Below, piece by piece: positions 53,050 through 62,092 of a stretch of 64,000 nucleotides of DNA (the stretch's first letter is position 1; each line of letters begins with the position of its first letter). The translations under genes were made by a program, and so were the position numbers. The notes under the pieces are model-generated. The model saw only the letters and a program-made list of their open reading frames with translations, was not told the DNA's origin and ran no database searches. This DNA comes from Actinomycetospora chibensis (lineage in GTDB: Bacteria; Actinomycetota; Actinomycetes; Mycobacteriales; Pseudonocardiaceae). The stretch spans positions 1 through 64,000 of the forward strand of contig NZ_JAQZAM010000020.1 of the NCBI RefSeq assembly GCF_028737215.1. Reading direction: 5' to 3'.

Positions 53050-53789
53050 TGGCCGTCCTCCTCGTCACCGGCGGCAGTCGCGGCATCGGTGCCGCGGTGG
53101 TCGCGCGGGCCGCGGCCGCCGGGTGGGCGGTGTGCCTGACCTATCGCGGGGAGGCCGAGGCCGCGCAGGAGGTGGTCACCGCAGCCCGCGAGCACGGCGT
53201 CGACGCGAAGGCCGTCCGGGCCGACGTCGCGGTCGAGGCCGACGTCGAGGCCGCGTTCGCCGCCGCGGACGCGATGGGCCCGCTCGCCGGCGTCGTGGTC
53301 AACGCCGGGGTGGTGGCCCCGAAGGCGCGGGTCGACGCGATGTCCGCCGAGCGCGTCAGCGGGATGCTCGCGGTCAACGTCGTCGGCGCGGTCGTCACCT
53401 GCCGCGAGGCCGTGCGACGGCTCTCCACCGGACACGGAGGCCCGGGCGGGTCGATCGTGCTCGTGTCCTCGGCCGCGGCCCGGCTGGGCTCGCCGGGGGA
53501 GTACGTCGACTACGCCGCCTCGAAGGCCGCCGTCGACACCCTGGGCGCCGGGCTGGCCAAGGAGGTCGCGGGCGAGGGCGTGCGCGTCAACGTCGTGCGC
53601 CCCGGGATCATCGACACGGAGCTCCATGCGTCCGGCGGGCAGCCCGACCGCGTGGAGCGTCTCGGTCCCTCGGCGCCCGTGGGGCGCGCCGGCACGGCCG
53701 ACGAGGTCGCCGCCGCCGTGACGTGGCTGCTCTCCGACGAGGCGTCCTACTGCACCGGCAGCGTCCTCGACGTCGCGGGCGGTCGGTAG
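53049..53789 (+). CDS. Short-chain dehydrogenase/reductase
   Basis: A 246-residue classical SDR. The NAD(P) motif TGGSRGIG is at 7-14, NAG lies in VVVNAGVV, and the catalytic Ser and Tyr-x3-Lys are in LVSSAAARLG and DYAASKAAVD. The first-strand neighbourhood and length suit an FabG-like 3-oxoacyl or sugar/keto reductase. It is translationally coupled to the RraA-like gene, so the two may act in one catabolic route together with the divergent BKACE. Confidence 0.9.
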   Translation: MAVLLVTGGSRGIGAAVVARAAAAGWAVCLTYRGEAEAAQEVVTAAREHGVDAKAVRADVAVEADVEAAFAAADAMGPLAGVVVNAGVVAPKARVDAMSAERVSGMLAVNVVGAVVTCREAVRRLSTGHGGPGGSIVLVSSAAARLGSPGEYVDYAASKAAVDTLGAGLAKEVAGEGVRVNVVRPGIIDTELHASGGQPDRVERLGPSAPVGRAGTADEVAAAVTWLLSDEASYCTGSVLDVAGGR

Positions 53790-53850
53790 GAACCGGACAT
53801 GATCGGGGCGGTGGCGCGCACCGTCGGGCCCGCGGAGCAGAATCGCGCGG

Positions 53851-54663
53851 GTGACGAGGAACGAGGCGTCACTCGACGTGCCGGGCCCGCGGCCCGCGCG
53901 TGGGGCCTGGCGCAGCTACGTGGCACTCGGGGACAGCTTCACCGAGGGCGTCGGCGACCCCGATCCCGCGACGGGGGTCGAGCGCGGCTGGGCCGACCGC
54001 GTGGCCGCCGCCCTGGCCCGCGGACGGCCGGACGTCGGGTACGCCAACCTCGCGATCCGGGGGCTCCTGCTCGACCGGGTCGTCGCCACCCAGGTCCCGG
54101 CTGCCGTGCGCCTGGCTCCCGAGCTCGTGAGCATCTGCGCGGCCGGCAACGACCTGCTGCGCCCGTCGGCCGACCCGGACGCCCTCGCCGAGCGGCTCGA
54201 GGGCGCCGTCGCGACGCTGCGCGCGACAGGTGCCGACGTGCTCGTGTTCACGGGGTTCAACACCCGCGAGAGCCCGCTGCTCAACCTCATCGCCCGGCGG
54301 CTCGCCGCGATGAACCAGCACATCCGCGACATCGCCGCGCGGCAGGACGCCTACCTCGTCGACCTGTGGGCGATGGCGCCGCTGGCCGATGCCCGGGCCC
54401 GCACCGACGACCGCCTGCACCTCAATGCGGCCGGTCACGCGAAGGTCGCGGCCCGGGTCTGCGAGGTCCTCGGCCTCCCGCCGGAGCAGGACTGGCGCGA
54501 GCCCTGGCCGCCCGAGGCACCCACCACGTGGACCGCGCGCCGCACCGAGGACGCCCGCTGGGCCCGCGAGCACCTGTGGCCGTGGCTGCAGCGGCGCGCG
54601 CAGGGCCGTAGCACGGGCGACCACCGCCCGCCGAAGCGCCCGCAGCTCGCTCCCCTGCCATGA
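53851..54663 (+). CDS. SGNH-family esterase/lipase
   Basis: A 270-residue GDSL hydrolase without a signal peptide. Block I is VALGDSFTEGVGD (Ser nucleophile), block III AAGNDLL, and block V DRLHLNAAGH (Asp-His pair). It probably deacylates a small ester or sugar in the cytoplasm. GTG 53851 is the start. Its stop overlaps the GNAT start (ATGA). Confidence 0.88.
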   Translation: MTRNEASLDVPGPRPARGAWRSYVALGDSFTEGVGDPDPATGVERGWADRVAAALARGRPDVGYANLAIRGLLLDRVVATQVPAAVRLAPELVSICAAGNDLLRPSADPDALAERLEGAVATLRATGADVLVFTGFNTRESPLLNLIARRLAAMNQHIRDIAARQDAYLVDLWAMAPLADARARTDDRLHLNAAGHAKVAARVCEVLGLPPEQDWREPWPPEAPTTWTARRTEDARWAREHLWPWLQRRAQGRSTGDHRPPKRPQLAPLP

Positions 54664-55127
54664 GGATCCTCGCCGACGACCTCACCGGCCCCGAGATCGC
54701 CGCCCTGCTCGACGAGCACCTCGAGGAGATGCGCGCGGTGTCGCCGCCGGAGAGCACGCACGCCCTCGACCTCGAGGGTCTGCGGGCCCCGGACGTGACC
54801 TTCTGGACGGTCTGGGACGACACGCACGGCGCCTCGCTCCTGGGCTGCGGCGCCCTGCGCGAGCTCGACCCGTCCCACGGCGAGATCAAGTCGATGCGCA
54901 CGGCGTCGGCGCACCGGGGTCGCGGGACCGCGACGCGGCTCGTCGAGCACGTCGTCGCCGAGGCGCGCCGTCGCGGGTACCGGCGGCTGAGCCTGGAGAC
55001 CGGCGCGGAGGAGTACTTCGCCCCCGCCCGCCGGCTCTACGCGCGCCACGGCTTCGTGCCGTGCGCCCCGTTCGCCGACTACCCCGAGGACCACCACAGC
55101 GTGCACCTCACGCTGGTCCTCACGTAG
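54660..55127 (+). CDS. GNAT-family N-acetyltransferase
   Basis: A 155-residue acetyltransferase. The acetyl-CoA loop is SAHRGRGTATRLVEHV, followed by YRRLSLETGAEEYFAPARRL and YARHGFVPCAPF. This layout resembles the YafP/YjgM-type small-molecule GNATs. It is coupled to the SGNH hydrolase by an ATGA overlap and overlaps the convergent SRPBCC gene by eight bases. Substrate unknown. Confidence 0.88.
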   Translation: MRILADDLTGPEIAALLDEHLEEMRAVSPPESTHALDLEGLRAPDVTFWTVWDDTHGASLLGCGALRELDPSHGEIKSMRTASAHRGRGTATRLVEHVVAEARRRGYRRLSLETGAEEYFAPARRLYARHGFVPCAPFADYPEDHHSVHLTLVLT

Positions 55128-55542
55128 TCCGCGTCGCCTCCGCGACGATTCCGGCGATCTCGGTGTCGACGTAGCGCCGGGTCAGCGGGCCCAGCAGCGT
55201 CGCGACCACCCCGAGCGGCCCCGTCTGGCGGATGCCGAGCGTGACCCGGCTGCGACCTGCGTCGGTCGGTTCGACCGCGTGCCAGGCGACGCTCCGCAGG
55301 CCGGGGGCGGGCGAGGCCCACGTGAAGGACCGGCCGGGCTCGAGCTCGGTGACCTCCCACGTCGCGGTGGGCAGCCGCGGCTGCTCGACCCGGACGCGGG
55401 TGCCGACGCGCAGCTCCCCGCCGTCGAGCACGCGGACGCGCGTCATGGTCGACGTCCACGCGGGCATGCGCTCCACGTCGGCGATCACCGCCCACACCGT
55501 CCCGGCGTCGGCGTCCACGTCCCGGCTGACCGTGTACTCCAC
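55120..55542 (-). CDS. SRPBCC-family (polyketide-cyclase-like) protein
   Basis: A 140-residue START-like small-ligand-binding protein with the usual opening VEYTVSRDVDADAGTVWAVI ADVERM split, GTRVRVEQPRL and WEVTELEPGRSFTW. These often bind hydrophobic ligands; no activity can be assigned. It lies ten bases beyond the beta-lactamase stop on the same strand. GTG 55542. Confidence 0.85.
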   Translation of the reverse strand: MEYTVSRDVDADAGTVWAVIADVERMPAWTSTMTRVRVLDGGELRVGTRVRVEQPRLPTATWEVTELEPGRSFTWASPAPGLRSVAWHAVEPTDAGRSRVTLGIRQTGPLGVVATLLGPLTRRYVDTEIAGIVAEATRTT

Positions 55543-55552
55543 GGCTCCCGTC

Positions 55553-56485
55553 CTACCGTGCCGGACCGCCCGGCGGGAGGGCCGCGACGGCGATCCGCGT
55601 CGCCTCCGCGATGGTCTGCCTGCCGTTCGTGCTCGCCGGGTCGTCCGGGGTCGTGTAGACCGCGATCACCAGCGGCGCCCGCCCCGGCGGGCGGGCGACG
55701 GCGATGTCGTGGCTCTCGCCCCGGGCCCCGGAGCCGGTCTTGTCGCCGACGCGCCAGTCGCCGGGCACGCCCGCGCGGATCTGCAGGGTGCCGGTGGTCG
55801 CGCCGTCCATCCAGCCGAGGAGGAGATCGCGGCCCACGGGGTCGAGGGCGTCCCCCACCACGAGGGCGCGCAGGTCCGCCGCCACGGCGTCGGGCGTGCT
55901 GGTGTCGCGCTCGTCGCCGGGTCCGGTCTCGTTGAGCTCCGGCTCGAGGCGGTCCAGACGCGTCGCCGGGTCGCCGAGCGTCCGGACGAACGCCGTCGTC
56001 GCCGCCGGCCCGCCGAGCAGGCCGGTGAGCAGGTTCGCGGCGGTGTTGTCGCTGACCACGATCGCGGCCTCGCACAGCGCGGCCACGGTCATGCCGGTGT
56101 CGACGAAGCGTGTGGTCGTCGGCGCGTAGGAGAGCAGGTCGGCGCGGGTGTAGCGGACGGTGCGCCCGAGCAGGCCGGGGTCCTCGAGGCGCCGGCGCAG
56201 GATCGCCGCGACGATGAGCACCTTGGCCGTCGAGCACATCAGCACCCGGGTGTCCGCGCGGTGCCGCACCGCCTGCCCGGTGCCGGTGTCCAGCACGACG
56301 AGGCCGATCCGCCGGCCTGACCGGCGCTCCAGGTCGTCGAGGGCGGCCGGGTCGAGCACGGTGCGGGCCGATCTCGGCCGATCAGGGGAAGCCGCAGGGC
56401 CGGCCGGCGGCACGCCCGCCGAGCACCCGGCGAGCACCGCCGCGACACCGCCGAGGAGCACCGCCCGGCGGGTCGGAGTGATCAC
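55553..56485 (-). CDS. Class A beta-lactamase (lipoprotein-type)
   Basis: A 310-residue serine beta-lactamase with all class A motifs: S85-T-A-K88, S145-D-N147, E181-P-E-L-N185 (the E166 equivalent) and K249-T-G251. The N terminus has paired arginines followed by a hydrophobic segment ending LAGC (C21), so Tat-like export and a lipid anchor are both possible. It should hydrolyse penicillins or cephalosporins; the spectrum cannot be predicted. No mobile element flanks it, so it looks native. GTG 56485 overlaps the stop of the preceding gene. Confidence 0.92.
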   Translation of the reverse strand: MITPTRRAVLLGGVAAVLAGCSAGVPPAGPAASPDRPRSARTVLDPAALDDLERRSGRRIGLVVLDTGTGQAVRHRADTRVLMCSTAKVLIVAAILRRRLEDPGLLGRTVRYTRADLLSYAPTTTRFVDTGMTVAALCEAAIVVSDNTAANLLTGLLGGPAATTAFVRTLGDPATRLDRLEPELNETGPGDERDTSTPDAVAADLRALVVGDALDPVGRDLLLGWMDGATTGTLQIRAGVPGDWRVGDKTGSGARGESHDIAVARPPGRAPLVIAVYTTPDDPASTNGRQTIAEATRIAVAALPPGGPAR

Positions 56486-56961
56486 TCGCGGGAGGGTAGC
56501 GACCGGTACTCGAGCCCGTTCGCCGTGCTGCGCCACGCCACGAGCCGGTCGAGGGTGACGACGATCGGCTGCGAGAACGTCATGAGCCAGGCGTCCAGGG
56601 GCTGGTCGCCGAGCATCGGGGCGTACTTGCGCCCGAAGGCGTCGAGGGCGTCCTCCACCCGCGCGAGCTCGGAGAGGACGGCGTCGCCACCGCCGGTCAC
56701 GACGTCGGCGCCCTGGCCGGCCGTGTCGAGGGCGATGCTGACGGCCCCGTTCGCCCGGAGGTGGCCGATCTTCGCGGTGTCCGGACGGCTGAAGATCGTC
56801 ACGATCGGGTCGTCGAAGGCGAACCACACCGGCACCGTGTGCGGGCGGCCGTCCGGCGCGACCGTGCCCAGCCAGATCACGGGTTCCGAGGCCAGACGCT
56901 CCCCGGCGTGGGCGTCGACGGCGACGGTGGGGTCGAGCAAGGCTCCGCTCACGTCGATCAT
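56482..56961 (-). CDS. Pyridoxamine 5'-phosphate oxidase-like F420/FMN-binding protein
   Basis: A 159-residue split-barrel flavin/F420-binding protein (PNPOx-like), recognised by VIWLGTVAPDGRPHTVPVWF, IFSRPDTAKIGHLRANGAVSIALD and GDAVLSELARVEDALDAF. Many actinobacterial members use F420 in reductions of unknown compounds. It overlaps the beta-lactamase gene by four bases (56482-56485), giving an operon. ATG 56961. Confidence 0.85.
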   Translation of the reverse strand: MIDVSGALLDPTVAVDAHAGERLASEPVIWLGTVAPDGRPHTVPVWFAFDDPIVTIFSRPDTAKIGHLRANGAVSIALDTAGQGADVVTGGGDAVLSELARVEDALDAFGRKYAPMLGDQPLDAWLMTFSQPIVVTLDRLVAWRSTANGLEYRSLPSRE

Positions 56962-57055
56962 CGCAGCAGACGGGTCAAGTGCGCCCTCTCGACACGGGGT
57001 GTGAACAGGGCTTCGATGTGCCCCGAAGGATCTGTTCCCTGAGAGGAGAACGCTG

Positions 57056-57607
57056 ATGACCAGCGCGGTGGGTGGACCCGGCGTGCGCCGGGCGTCGAGC
57101 GGATGGGGCTGGATCCTCGCGTCCGGCGTCCTCGGCCTGGTGGTCGGAGTGATCGCGCTGATCAATCCCCTGGCGACGACCGTGGTCGCCGCCGTCTTCC
57201 TCGGGATCGCTCTGATCGTGCAGGGCGCCCTGGAGATCGGGGTCGCCTGGCGTGCCGAGACCGGCTCGACGGGTCGCGGGTGGCTTGCCGCGTTCGGTGT
57301 GCTGGTCCTCGTGGCCGGCATCCTCGTGCTCTTCAACCCGGGCGGCGGGGTCGTCGCGCTCGTCTGGGGGCTCATCCTGTGGTTCGTGATCGCGGGCGTC
57401 CACGATCTGCTCGTCGGGTTCTCGCAGTCCGAGCACCGCGGGTGGAACATCGTCCTCGGGGTGCTCAGCCTGATCGCCGCGTTCGTCCTGCTCGTGTCGC
57501 CGTTCACCGCCATCGTCTGGATCGGGATCCTGGTGGGGCTGGCCTTCATCTTCCGCGGCGCCGCCGACGTCGGCCTCGCGCTCAGCATGCGGCGCGACCC
57601 GCGCTGA
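57056..57607 (+). CDS. HdeD-family membrane protein (DUF308)
   Basis: A 183-residue membrane protein with six predicted helices in three pairs, each with a DUF308-like (G)xxxLVVGVIALINPLAT-type motif. HdeD of E. coli helps survive acid at high cell density; the actinomycete role is unknown. A strong ribosome site (GAGAGGAG) precedes ATG 57056. It is convergent with the MbtH gene, ten bases apart. Confidence 0.88.
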   Translation: MTSAVGGPGVRRASSGWGWILASGVLGLVVGVIALINPLATTVVAAVFLGIALIVQGALEIGVAWRAETGSTGRGWLAAFGVLVLVAGILVLFNPGGGVVALVWGLILWFVIAGVHDLLVGFSQSEHRGWNIVLGVLSLIAAFVLLVSPFTAIVWIGILVGLAFIFRGAADVGLALSMRRDPR

Positions 57608-57617
57608 GCCGGCGGGG

Positions 57618-57854
57618 TCAGGTCTCCGCCCGCTCCATCCGCTCGGCGAGGCTGCGCGGGCGCATGTCGGTCCAGTGCTGCTCGACGTACTCGAGCGCGG
57701 CGGCCCGGTCGGCGCCGGCACCGTCCTCGGTCTCGCCGAACACGACCGTCCAGCCGGCCGGTACGTCGGCGAAGACCGGCCAGAGGCTGTGCTGGCCCTC
57801 GTCGTTGACGAGGACGAGGAAGCGGCCGTCGGGGTCGTCGAAGGGGTTGGGCAC
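57618..57854 (-). CDS. mbtH: MbtH-like NRPS chaperone
   Basis: A 78-residue MbtH-like protein: [24 protein letters not shown], the Trp-containing PAGW, and [14 protein letters not shown] are all family marks. MbtH-like proteins bind and activate adenylation domains, so an NRPS must be encoded nearby; the partial NRPS at 63376 is the obvious client. It is the last gene of the minus-strand siderophore operon and starts four bases after the aryl carrier gene. Confidence 0.95.
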   Translation of the reverse strand: MPNPFDDPDGRFLVLVNDEGQHSLWPVFADVPAGWTVVFGETEDGAGADRAAALEYVEQHWTDMRPRSLAERMERAET

Positions 57855-57858
57855 GTCG

Positions 57859-58119
57859 TCACGCTCCGGTGAACAGGCGGCTCCAGGCCGCGACGGTGGG
57901 TTCCTCGGCGAGGTCGACGAAACCGATGTCGGAGCCGGTCTCGCCCCGCCACCGCTCGACGAGGCTCATGAGCCGGATGGAGTCGAGGCCGAGGTCGAAG
58001 AGGTCGTCGTCGTCGCCGACCTCCTGGGGCTCCTCGCCGAGTGCCGCGGCGACGTCGGTCCGGATGCGGTCACGGTCGACGCTCCCGGTCGTTCCGGTCG
58101 TCGGGGTCTGCTCTGCCAT
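57859..58119 (-). CDS. Aryl carrier protein for siderophore NRPS
   Basis: An 86-residue free-standing carrier. S47 in [15 protein letters not shown] is the phosphopantetheine site. The D-S-I-R-L-M form and the tail [18 protein letters not shown] closely resemble the carrier domain of EntB/DhbB-type proteins, rather than a peptidyl carrier. The isochorismatase half is absent. It probably holds salicylate or 2,3-dihydroxybenzoate for the NRPS, whose first domain is a condensation domain. The arylate ligase and synthesis genes are presumably beyond the window. ATG 58119. Confidence 0.88.
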   Translation of the reverse strand: MAEQTPTTGTTGSVDRDRIRTDVAAALGEEPQEVGDDDDLFDLGLDSIRLMSLVERWRGETGSDIGFVDLAEEPTVAAWSRLFTGA

Positions 58120-58154
58120 GGCGGTCCTCTCCCTCGTGCTGCCCTCGGGCAGCG

Positions 58155-58976
58155 TCACGTCACGGTGGGCTGCTGCTCGGGGGCGTCGACGCGACGCCGT
58201 CGCCGTTTGGCCGGCACGCACATCGGGGTGTGTTCCTCGGGGTCCGGGACGATGCGGACGTCGAGGCCGAACACCGTGCGCACCATCTCCGCGTCGACGA
58301 CCTCCGACGGCGGGCCCTGCGCGTGGATCCGGCCCCGGTGCATCGCGACGATGTGGTCGGCGTAGCGGCACGCCTGGTTGAGGTCGTGCAGGACCATGAC
58401 GATCGTGCGGCCCTGCTCGCGGTTGAGGTCGGACAGCAGGTCGAGCACCTCGACCTGGTGGGCCATGTCGAGGAACGTCGTGGGCTCGTCGAGCAGCAGG
58501 GTCTCGGTGTCCTGCGCCAGGGCCATCGCGATCCAGGCCCGCTGGCGCTGACCCCCGGACAGCGCGTCGAGCGAGCGGCGCCGCAGCCCGGCGGTGTCGG
58601 TGACCTCGAGGGCCCAGTCGATGTGGTGCTGGTCGTCGCGGGAGAACTGCTGCAGCCAGCTCTGGTGCGGGTAGCGGCCCCGGGCGACGAGGTCCTCGAC
58701 GGTGAGCCCCTCGGGCGCGGACGGGGACTGGGGCAGGAGCCCGAGGCGCCGGGCGACCTCCCGGGTGCCGAGGCGGGCCAGCTCGGTGCCGTCGAGCAGC
58801 ACCGCGCCGGAACTCGGCGCCAGGAGCCGGATCAGGCCGCGCAGCAGGGTGGACTTGCCGCACGCGTTGGCGCCGACGATCGCGGTGACGGACCCGGGCG
58901 GCAGCTCGAGCGAGAGGTCGGCGACCACCGGGGTGCCGCCGTAGCCCAGGGTCAGGTCATGGGCGCGCAGGCTCAT
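58155..58976 (-). CDS. Ferric-siderophore ABC transporter ATP-binding protein
   Basis: A 273-residue FepC/FhuC-type ATPase. Walker A is GANACGKST, the Q-loop is LLPQS, the signature [17 protein letters not shown] and Walker [12 protein letters not shown]. The paired motif [11 protein letters not shown] is typical of siderophore importers. It drives ferric-siderophore uptake with the two permeases. It starts five bases before the upstream permease stop, at ATG 58976 rather than the earlier ATG 58991. Confidence 0.95.
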   Translation of the reverse strand: MSLRAHDLTLGYGGTPVVADLSLELPPGSVTAIVGANACGKSTLLRGLIRLLAPSSGAVLLDGTELARLGTREVARRLGLLPQSPSAPEGLTVEDLVARGRYPHQSWLQQFSRDDQHHIDWALEVTDTAGLRRRSLDALSGGQRQRAWIAMALAQDTETLLLDEPTTFLDMAHQVEVLDLLSDLNREQGRTIVMVLHDLNQACRYADHIVAMHRGRIHAQGPPSEVVDAEMVRTVFGLDVRIVPDPEEHTPMCVPAKRRRRRVDAPEQQPTVT

Positions 58977-58980
58977 GCGG

Positions 58981-60042
58981 TCACCCTCCACGGACGGGTC
59001 TGTTGGCGCGGTGGAGCAGGTAGAGGAAGAAGGGCGCGCCCACGACGGCGGTGACGACGCCGACCGGCAGCTCGACCGGCGCGAGCACCAGGCGGGCGAC
59101 GAGGTCGCAGACCATCACCAGCACCCCGCCGAGCAGGGCGGTGGCGGGTAGCACGGCCGCGCCGGTCAGCCCGGTCAGCCGGCGGGCGAGGTGCGGGGCG
59201 ATGAAGGCGACGAACCCGATCGGCCCGGCCGCGGCCACCGCGAACGCCGCCAGCGCCGCGCCGACGACCACGAGCCCGAGGCGCGAGCGCTGCACGCGCA
59301 CCCCGAGCGCGGTGGCGGACTCCTCGCTGAGCGAGAGCGCGTCGAGGGCCCGCGCGAGGGCCGCGGTGGCCGGGAGGAGCAGCACCAGGCCCACGAGCAG
59401 GGGCCAGAACTCCGCCCACGTGACGCCGCCCAGGCTGCCGACGAGCCACACCGCGGCGCGCTGGACGTCGATGAGGTCGCCGATCACCAGCAGGTACTGG
59501 GTGCCCGCGACGGAGACCGCGGCGAGCGCGATGCCGATCAGCACCAGGCGGTACGGCGAGAGCCCGCCGCGCCAGGCCAGGGCGTAGACCAGCGTCGCCG
59601 ACGCGACGGCGCCGGCGAACGCCCCGAGGGGGAGCAGGGCGGGCGGGGCGCCCAGGATGAGGATGGCGACGCCGGTCAGGCTCGCGCCCCCGGTGACGCC
59701 GATGATGTCCGGCGCCGCCAGGGGATTGCGCACCAGCGTCTGGAAGATCAGCCCGGAGACGCCGAGCGCCATCCCGCAGCCGAGGCCGACGAGCGCCCGC
59801 GGCAGCCGCAGGCCGACGATGATGAACTCGTCGCTGAACGTCCCCGAGCCGACCAGGGTCGCGGCCACGTCGCCCAGCGGGATGGGGAACTCGCCGACGC
59901 TCACCGACAGGGCGACCGCGACGACGCCGACGACGAGCGCGCCGGCGCACACCGCGAGCAGCCGCAGATCGAGCAGCCGCGAGAACCCGCCCGCGCGGAC
60001 CGGCACGCGGCGCGACATCGGTCGCGGGTCGGCCCGGGTCAC
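58981..60042 (-). CDS. Ferric-siderophore ABC permease (FecCD family), subunit 2
   Basis: A 353-residue inner-membrane permease with about nine or ten helices. FecCD marks are [55 protein letters not shown] and [21 protein letters not shown] 60042 overlaps the upstream permease stop by four bases. It forms a heterodimeric channel with its neighbour. Confidence 0.95.
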   Translation of the reverse strand: MTRADPRPMSRRVPVRAGGFSRLLDLRLLAVCAGALVVGVVAVALSVSVGEFPIPLGDVAATLVGSGTFSDEFIIVGLRLPRALVGLGCGMALGVSGLIFQTLVRNPLAAPDIIGVTGGASLTGVAILILGAPPALLPLGAFAGAVASATLVYALAWRGGLSPYRLVLIGIALAAVSVAGTQYLLVIGDLIDVQRAAVWLVGSLGGVTWAEFWPLLVGLVLLLPATAALARALDALSLSEESATALGVRVQRSRLGLVVVGAALAAFAVAAAGPIGFVAFIAPHLARRLTGLTGAAVLPATALLGGVLVMVCDLVARLVLAPVELPVGVVTAVVGAPFFLYLLHRANRPVRGG

Positions 60043-61094
60043 AGCTGCACCAGCCGTCCGCGCCGGATCAGCGCGATGAACACCGGAGCGCCGATCGCGG
60101 CCATGACGATGCCGACCTGCAGCTCGCCCGGCCGCACCAGCACCCGGCCGACCACGTCGGCGACGAGCAGCAGGATCGGGCCGATGAGCATCGAGTAGGG
60201 CAGCACCCAGCGGTAGTCCGGGCCGACCAGCGCGCGGGCCGCGTGGGGCACGGTCAGCCCGACGAACCCGATCGGTCCGGCGACCGACACCGCCCCGCCG
60301 GCGCAGCACACGATGCCCACCGCGGCGAGGCCCCGGGACAGGGGCACCCGCTGTCCGAGCGCCCGCGCGACGTCCTCGCCGAGGGCCAGCGCGTTGAGCG
60401 CGCGGCCGGACAGGAGGGCGAGCACCACGCCGACCACCAGGAACGGCGCCGCTCCGGCCAGCATCTCCAGGTCGCGGCCGGCGAGCGAGCCGACCACCCA
60501 GAACCGGAAGGCGTCCAGGGTGCCGGAGTCGAGCAGCGCCATCGCGGAGGTCAGCGCGGTGAGCAGCGCGGCCACCGCCGCGCCCGCCAGCGCCAGGGTC
60601 ACCGGGCTCGCCGCCGCTCGGCCCGACGCCCCGAGGGTGTAGACGACCACCGCCGCCACCGCCGCACCGAGCAGGGCGAACCACGCGTACCCGGACACGC
60701 TCGTGATGCCCAGGACGTAGATCGACGTCACCACGGCGAACGCCGCGCCGGCCTCGATGCCGAGGATGCCGGGATCGGCGAGCGGGTTGCGCGTCACGCC
60801 CTGGATCACCGTGCCCGCGACGCCCAGCGCCGCGCCGACCGCGATGCCGACCAGCGTCCGCGGCAGCCGGAGCTCCCGCACGGCGACGTGGGCGTCGGTG
60901 CCCGCGAAGTCGGTGAACGCCGTGATCACCTGGGTCAGTGAGACCGGCAGCGCGCCCACCGCCAGCGACAGCAGGGTCGCGAGGACCAGCAGCCCCACCC
61001 CGACCACCAGGCCCGCCGCGCGCGACGCCCCGCCCGCGAGCGGGGGCGTCCCGCGCTCGTCGGCTTTCGGGGCGGCCGGCGGCGAGACGCTCAT
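60039..61094 (-). CDS. Ferric-siderophore ABC permease (FecCD family), subunit 1
   Basis: A 351-residue permease with nine or ten helices and the FecCD blocks LRLPRTLVGIAVGAALGVAG, QGVTRNPLADPGILGIEAGA, GPIGFVGLTVPHAAR and PGELQVGIVMAAIGAPVF. ATG 61094 overlaps the formyltransferase stop (ATGA), so uptake and synthesis genes are interleaved in one operon. Confidence 0.95.
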   Translation of the reverse strand: MSVSPPAAPKADERGTPPLAGGASRAAGLVVGVGLLVLATLLSLAVGALPVSLTQVITAFTDFAGTDAHVAVRELRLPRTLVGIAVGAALGVAGTVIQGVTRNPLADPGILGIEAGAAFAVVTSIYVLGITSVSGYAWFALLGAAVAAVVVYTLGASGRAAASPVTLALAGAAVAALLTALTSAMALLDSGTLDAFRFWVVGSLAGRDLEMLAGAAPFLVVGVVLALLSGRALNALALGEDVARALGQRVPLSRGLAAVGIVCCAGGAVSVAGPIGFVGLTVPHAARALVGPDYRWVLPYSMLIGPILLLVADVVGRVLVRPGELQVGIVMAAIGAPVFIALIRRGRLVQL

Positions 61095-62029
61095 GCGAGG
61101 TAGTCCCCCATGCGCCGGAACCAGTCGCCGGCGACGTGCTCGACGCCCTCGTCGTCGCGCACCCGCTGCAGCACCAGCCCGTGCTGACCACCCCGCCAGG
61201 CGTCCGGCCCGGCGACGACGATGACGCCGCGGCCCTCCCGGGCGAACACGCGCCCGAGCGTGCCGCCGGCCTTCTCCTTCGACACCGACGCCTCGAGCAC
61301 CCGCAGCCGCCGGCCCTCGTGCAGGCACCAGGCGTTCGGGTACGGCCCGGTCTGGGCGCGCACGAGGTTGACGAGGTCGCGGGCCGGCCGTTCCCAGTGG
61401 ATCCTGTTGTCCGGGTCGGCGCGCTTGTGGAAGAACGATGCGTGCTCGGGGTCCTGGCGCAGCCAGTCGTGCGGGCCGTGCTCGATCCGGTCGAAGGCGT
61501 CGAGCGAGAGCTCCCCGAACAGGCCGACGGTGCGGTGGAACAGGTCCTCGGTGGTGTCGGTGGGCGTCACCGGCACCGTGCGCTGGGTGATGATGTCGCC
61601 TCGGTCGAGGTCGGCGTCCATCCAGTGCGCGGTGATGCCCACCTGGCTCTCGCCGTTGATCAGCGCCCAGTTCAGCGGGGAGAAGCCCGCGTACTTGGGC
61701 AGCAGCGAGTCGTGGGTGTTGACCGTGCCGCGGGTGGGCGCGGAGAAGACCTCCGGGCTGATCCACGTGCGCCAGTTGCAGGCCAGCCCGATCTCCGCCC
61801 CGGACTCCTCGATCGCCGTGACGAGCTCGTCGTCGACCGCCTTCTCGCGGTAGACCACCGGGATGTGGTGGGCCCGGGCGAGGTCGCCCATCGACTCCTC
61901 GAAGATCGCGGGTGCCCACTCGCCCTCCTCCGGGTGGCTGACGGTGAGCACCACCTCGTGGCGGGACTCCAGCAGCGCGGCCAGCAGCCGTGCGCCCCAC
62001 TTCTGGTAGCCGAACAGGACGACGCGCAT
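61091..62029 (-). CDS. Formyltransferase of siderophore synthesis (hydroxyornithine type)
   Basis: A 312-residue formyltransferase with the 10-formyl-tetrahydrofolate fold of Fmt: NTHDSLLPKYAGFSPLNWAL, and ITAHWMDADLDRGDIITQ with the catalytic Asn/His/Asp style. A short C-terminal domain ends the protein. Enzymes like this (CchA in coelichelin) formylate N5-hydroxyornithine for hydroxamate siderophores. Its place inside a siderophore uptake operon rules out a housekeeping methionyl-tRNA formyltransferase. The matching ornithine N-monooxygenase is not in the window. ATG 62029. Confidence 0.88.
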   Translation of the reverse strand: MRVVLFGYQKWGARLLAALLESRHEVVLTVSHPEEGEWAPAIFEESMGDLARAHHIPVVYREKAVDDELVTAIEESGAEIGLACNWRTWISPEVFSAPTRGTVNTHDSLLPKYAGFSPLNWALINGESQVGITAHWMDADLDRGDIITQRTVPVTPTDTTEDLFHRTVGLFGELSLDAFDRIEHGPHDWLRQDPEHASFFHKRADPDNRIHWERPARDLVNLVRAQTGPYPNAWCLHEGRRLRVLEASVSKEKAGGTLGRVFAREGRGVIVVAGPDAWRGGQHGLVLQRVRDDEGVEHVAGDWFRRMGDYLA

Positions 62030-62040
62030 CGACGGGCTCC

Positions 62041-62088
62041 TCGGGTTCTGGGCCGCTCGGGTTCTGGGCCGGCCGGATTCTGGGCCAG
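62041..62088. repeat. Three tandem 16-bp units
   Basis: Three consecutive 16-base units of the form TCGGGTTCTGGGCCGS (62041-62056, 62057-62072, 62073-62088), the last with several changes. They fill most of the 63-base gap between the binding-protein and formyltransferase genes. Confidence 0.8.
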
Positions 62089-62092
62089 GCGG

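Noticed and set aside
61091..62029. Housekeeping methionyl-tRNA formyltransferase
   Set aside because: The fold is the same, but the gene overlaps a siderophore permease and lies inside the uptake operon, which favours a hydroxyornithine formyltransferase.
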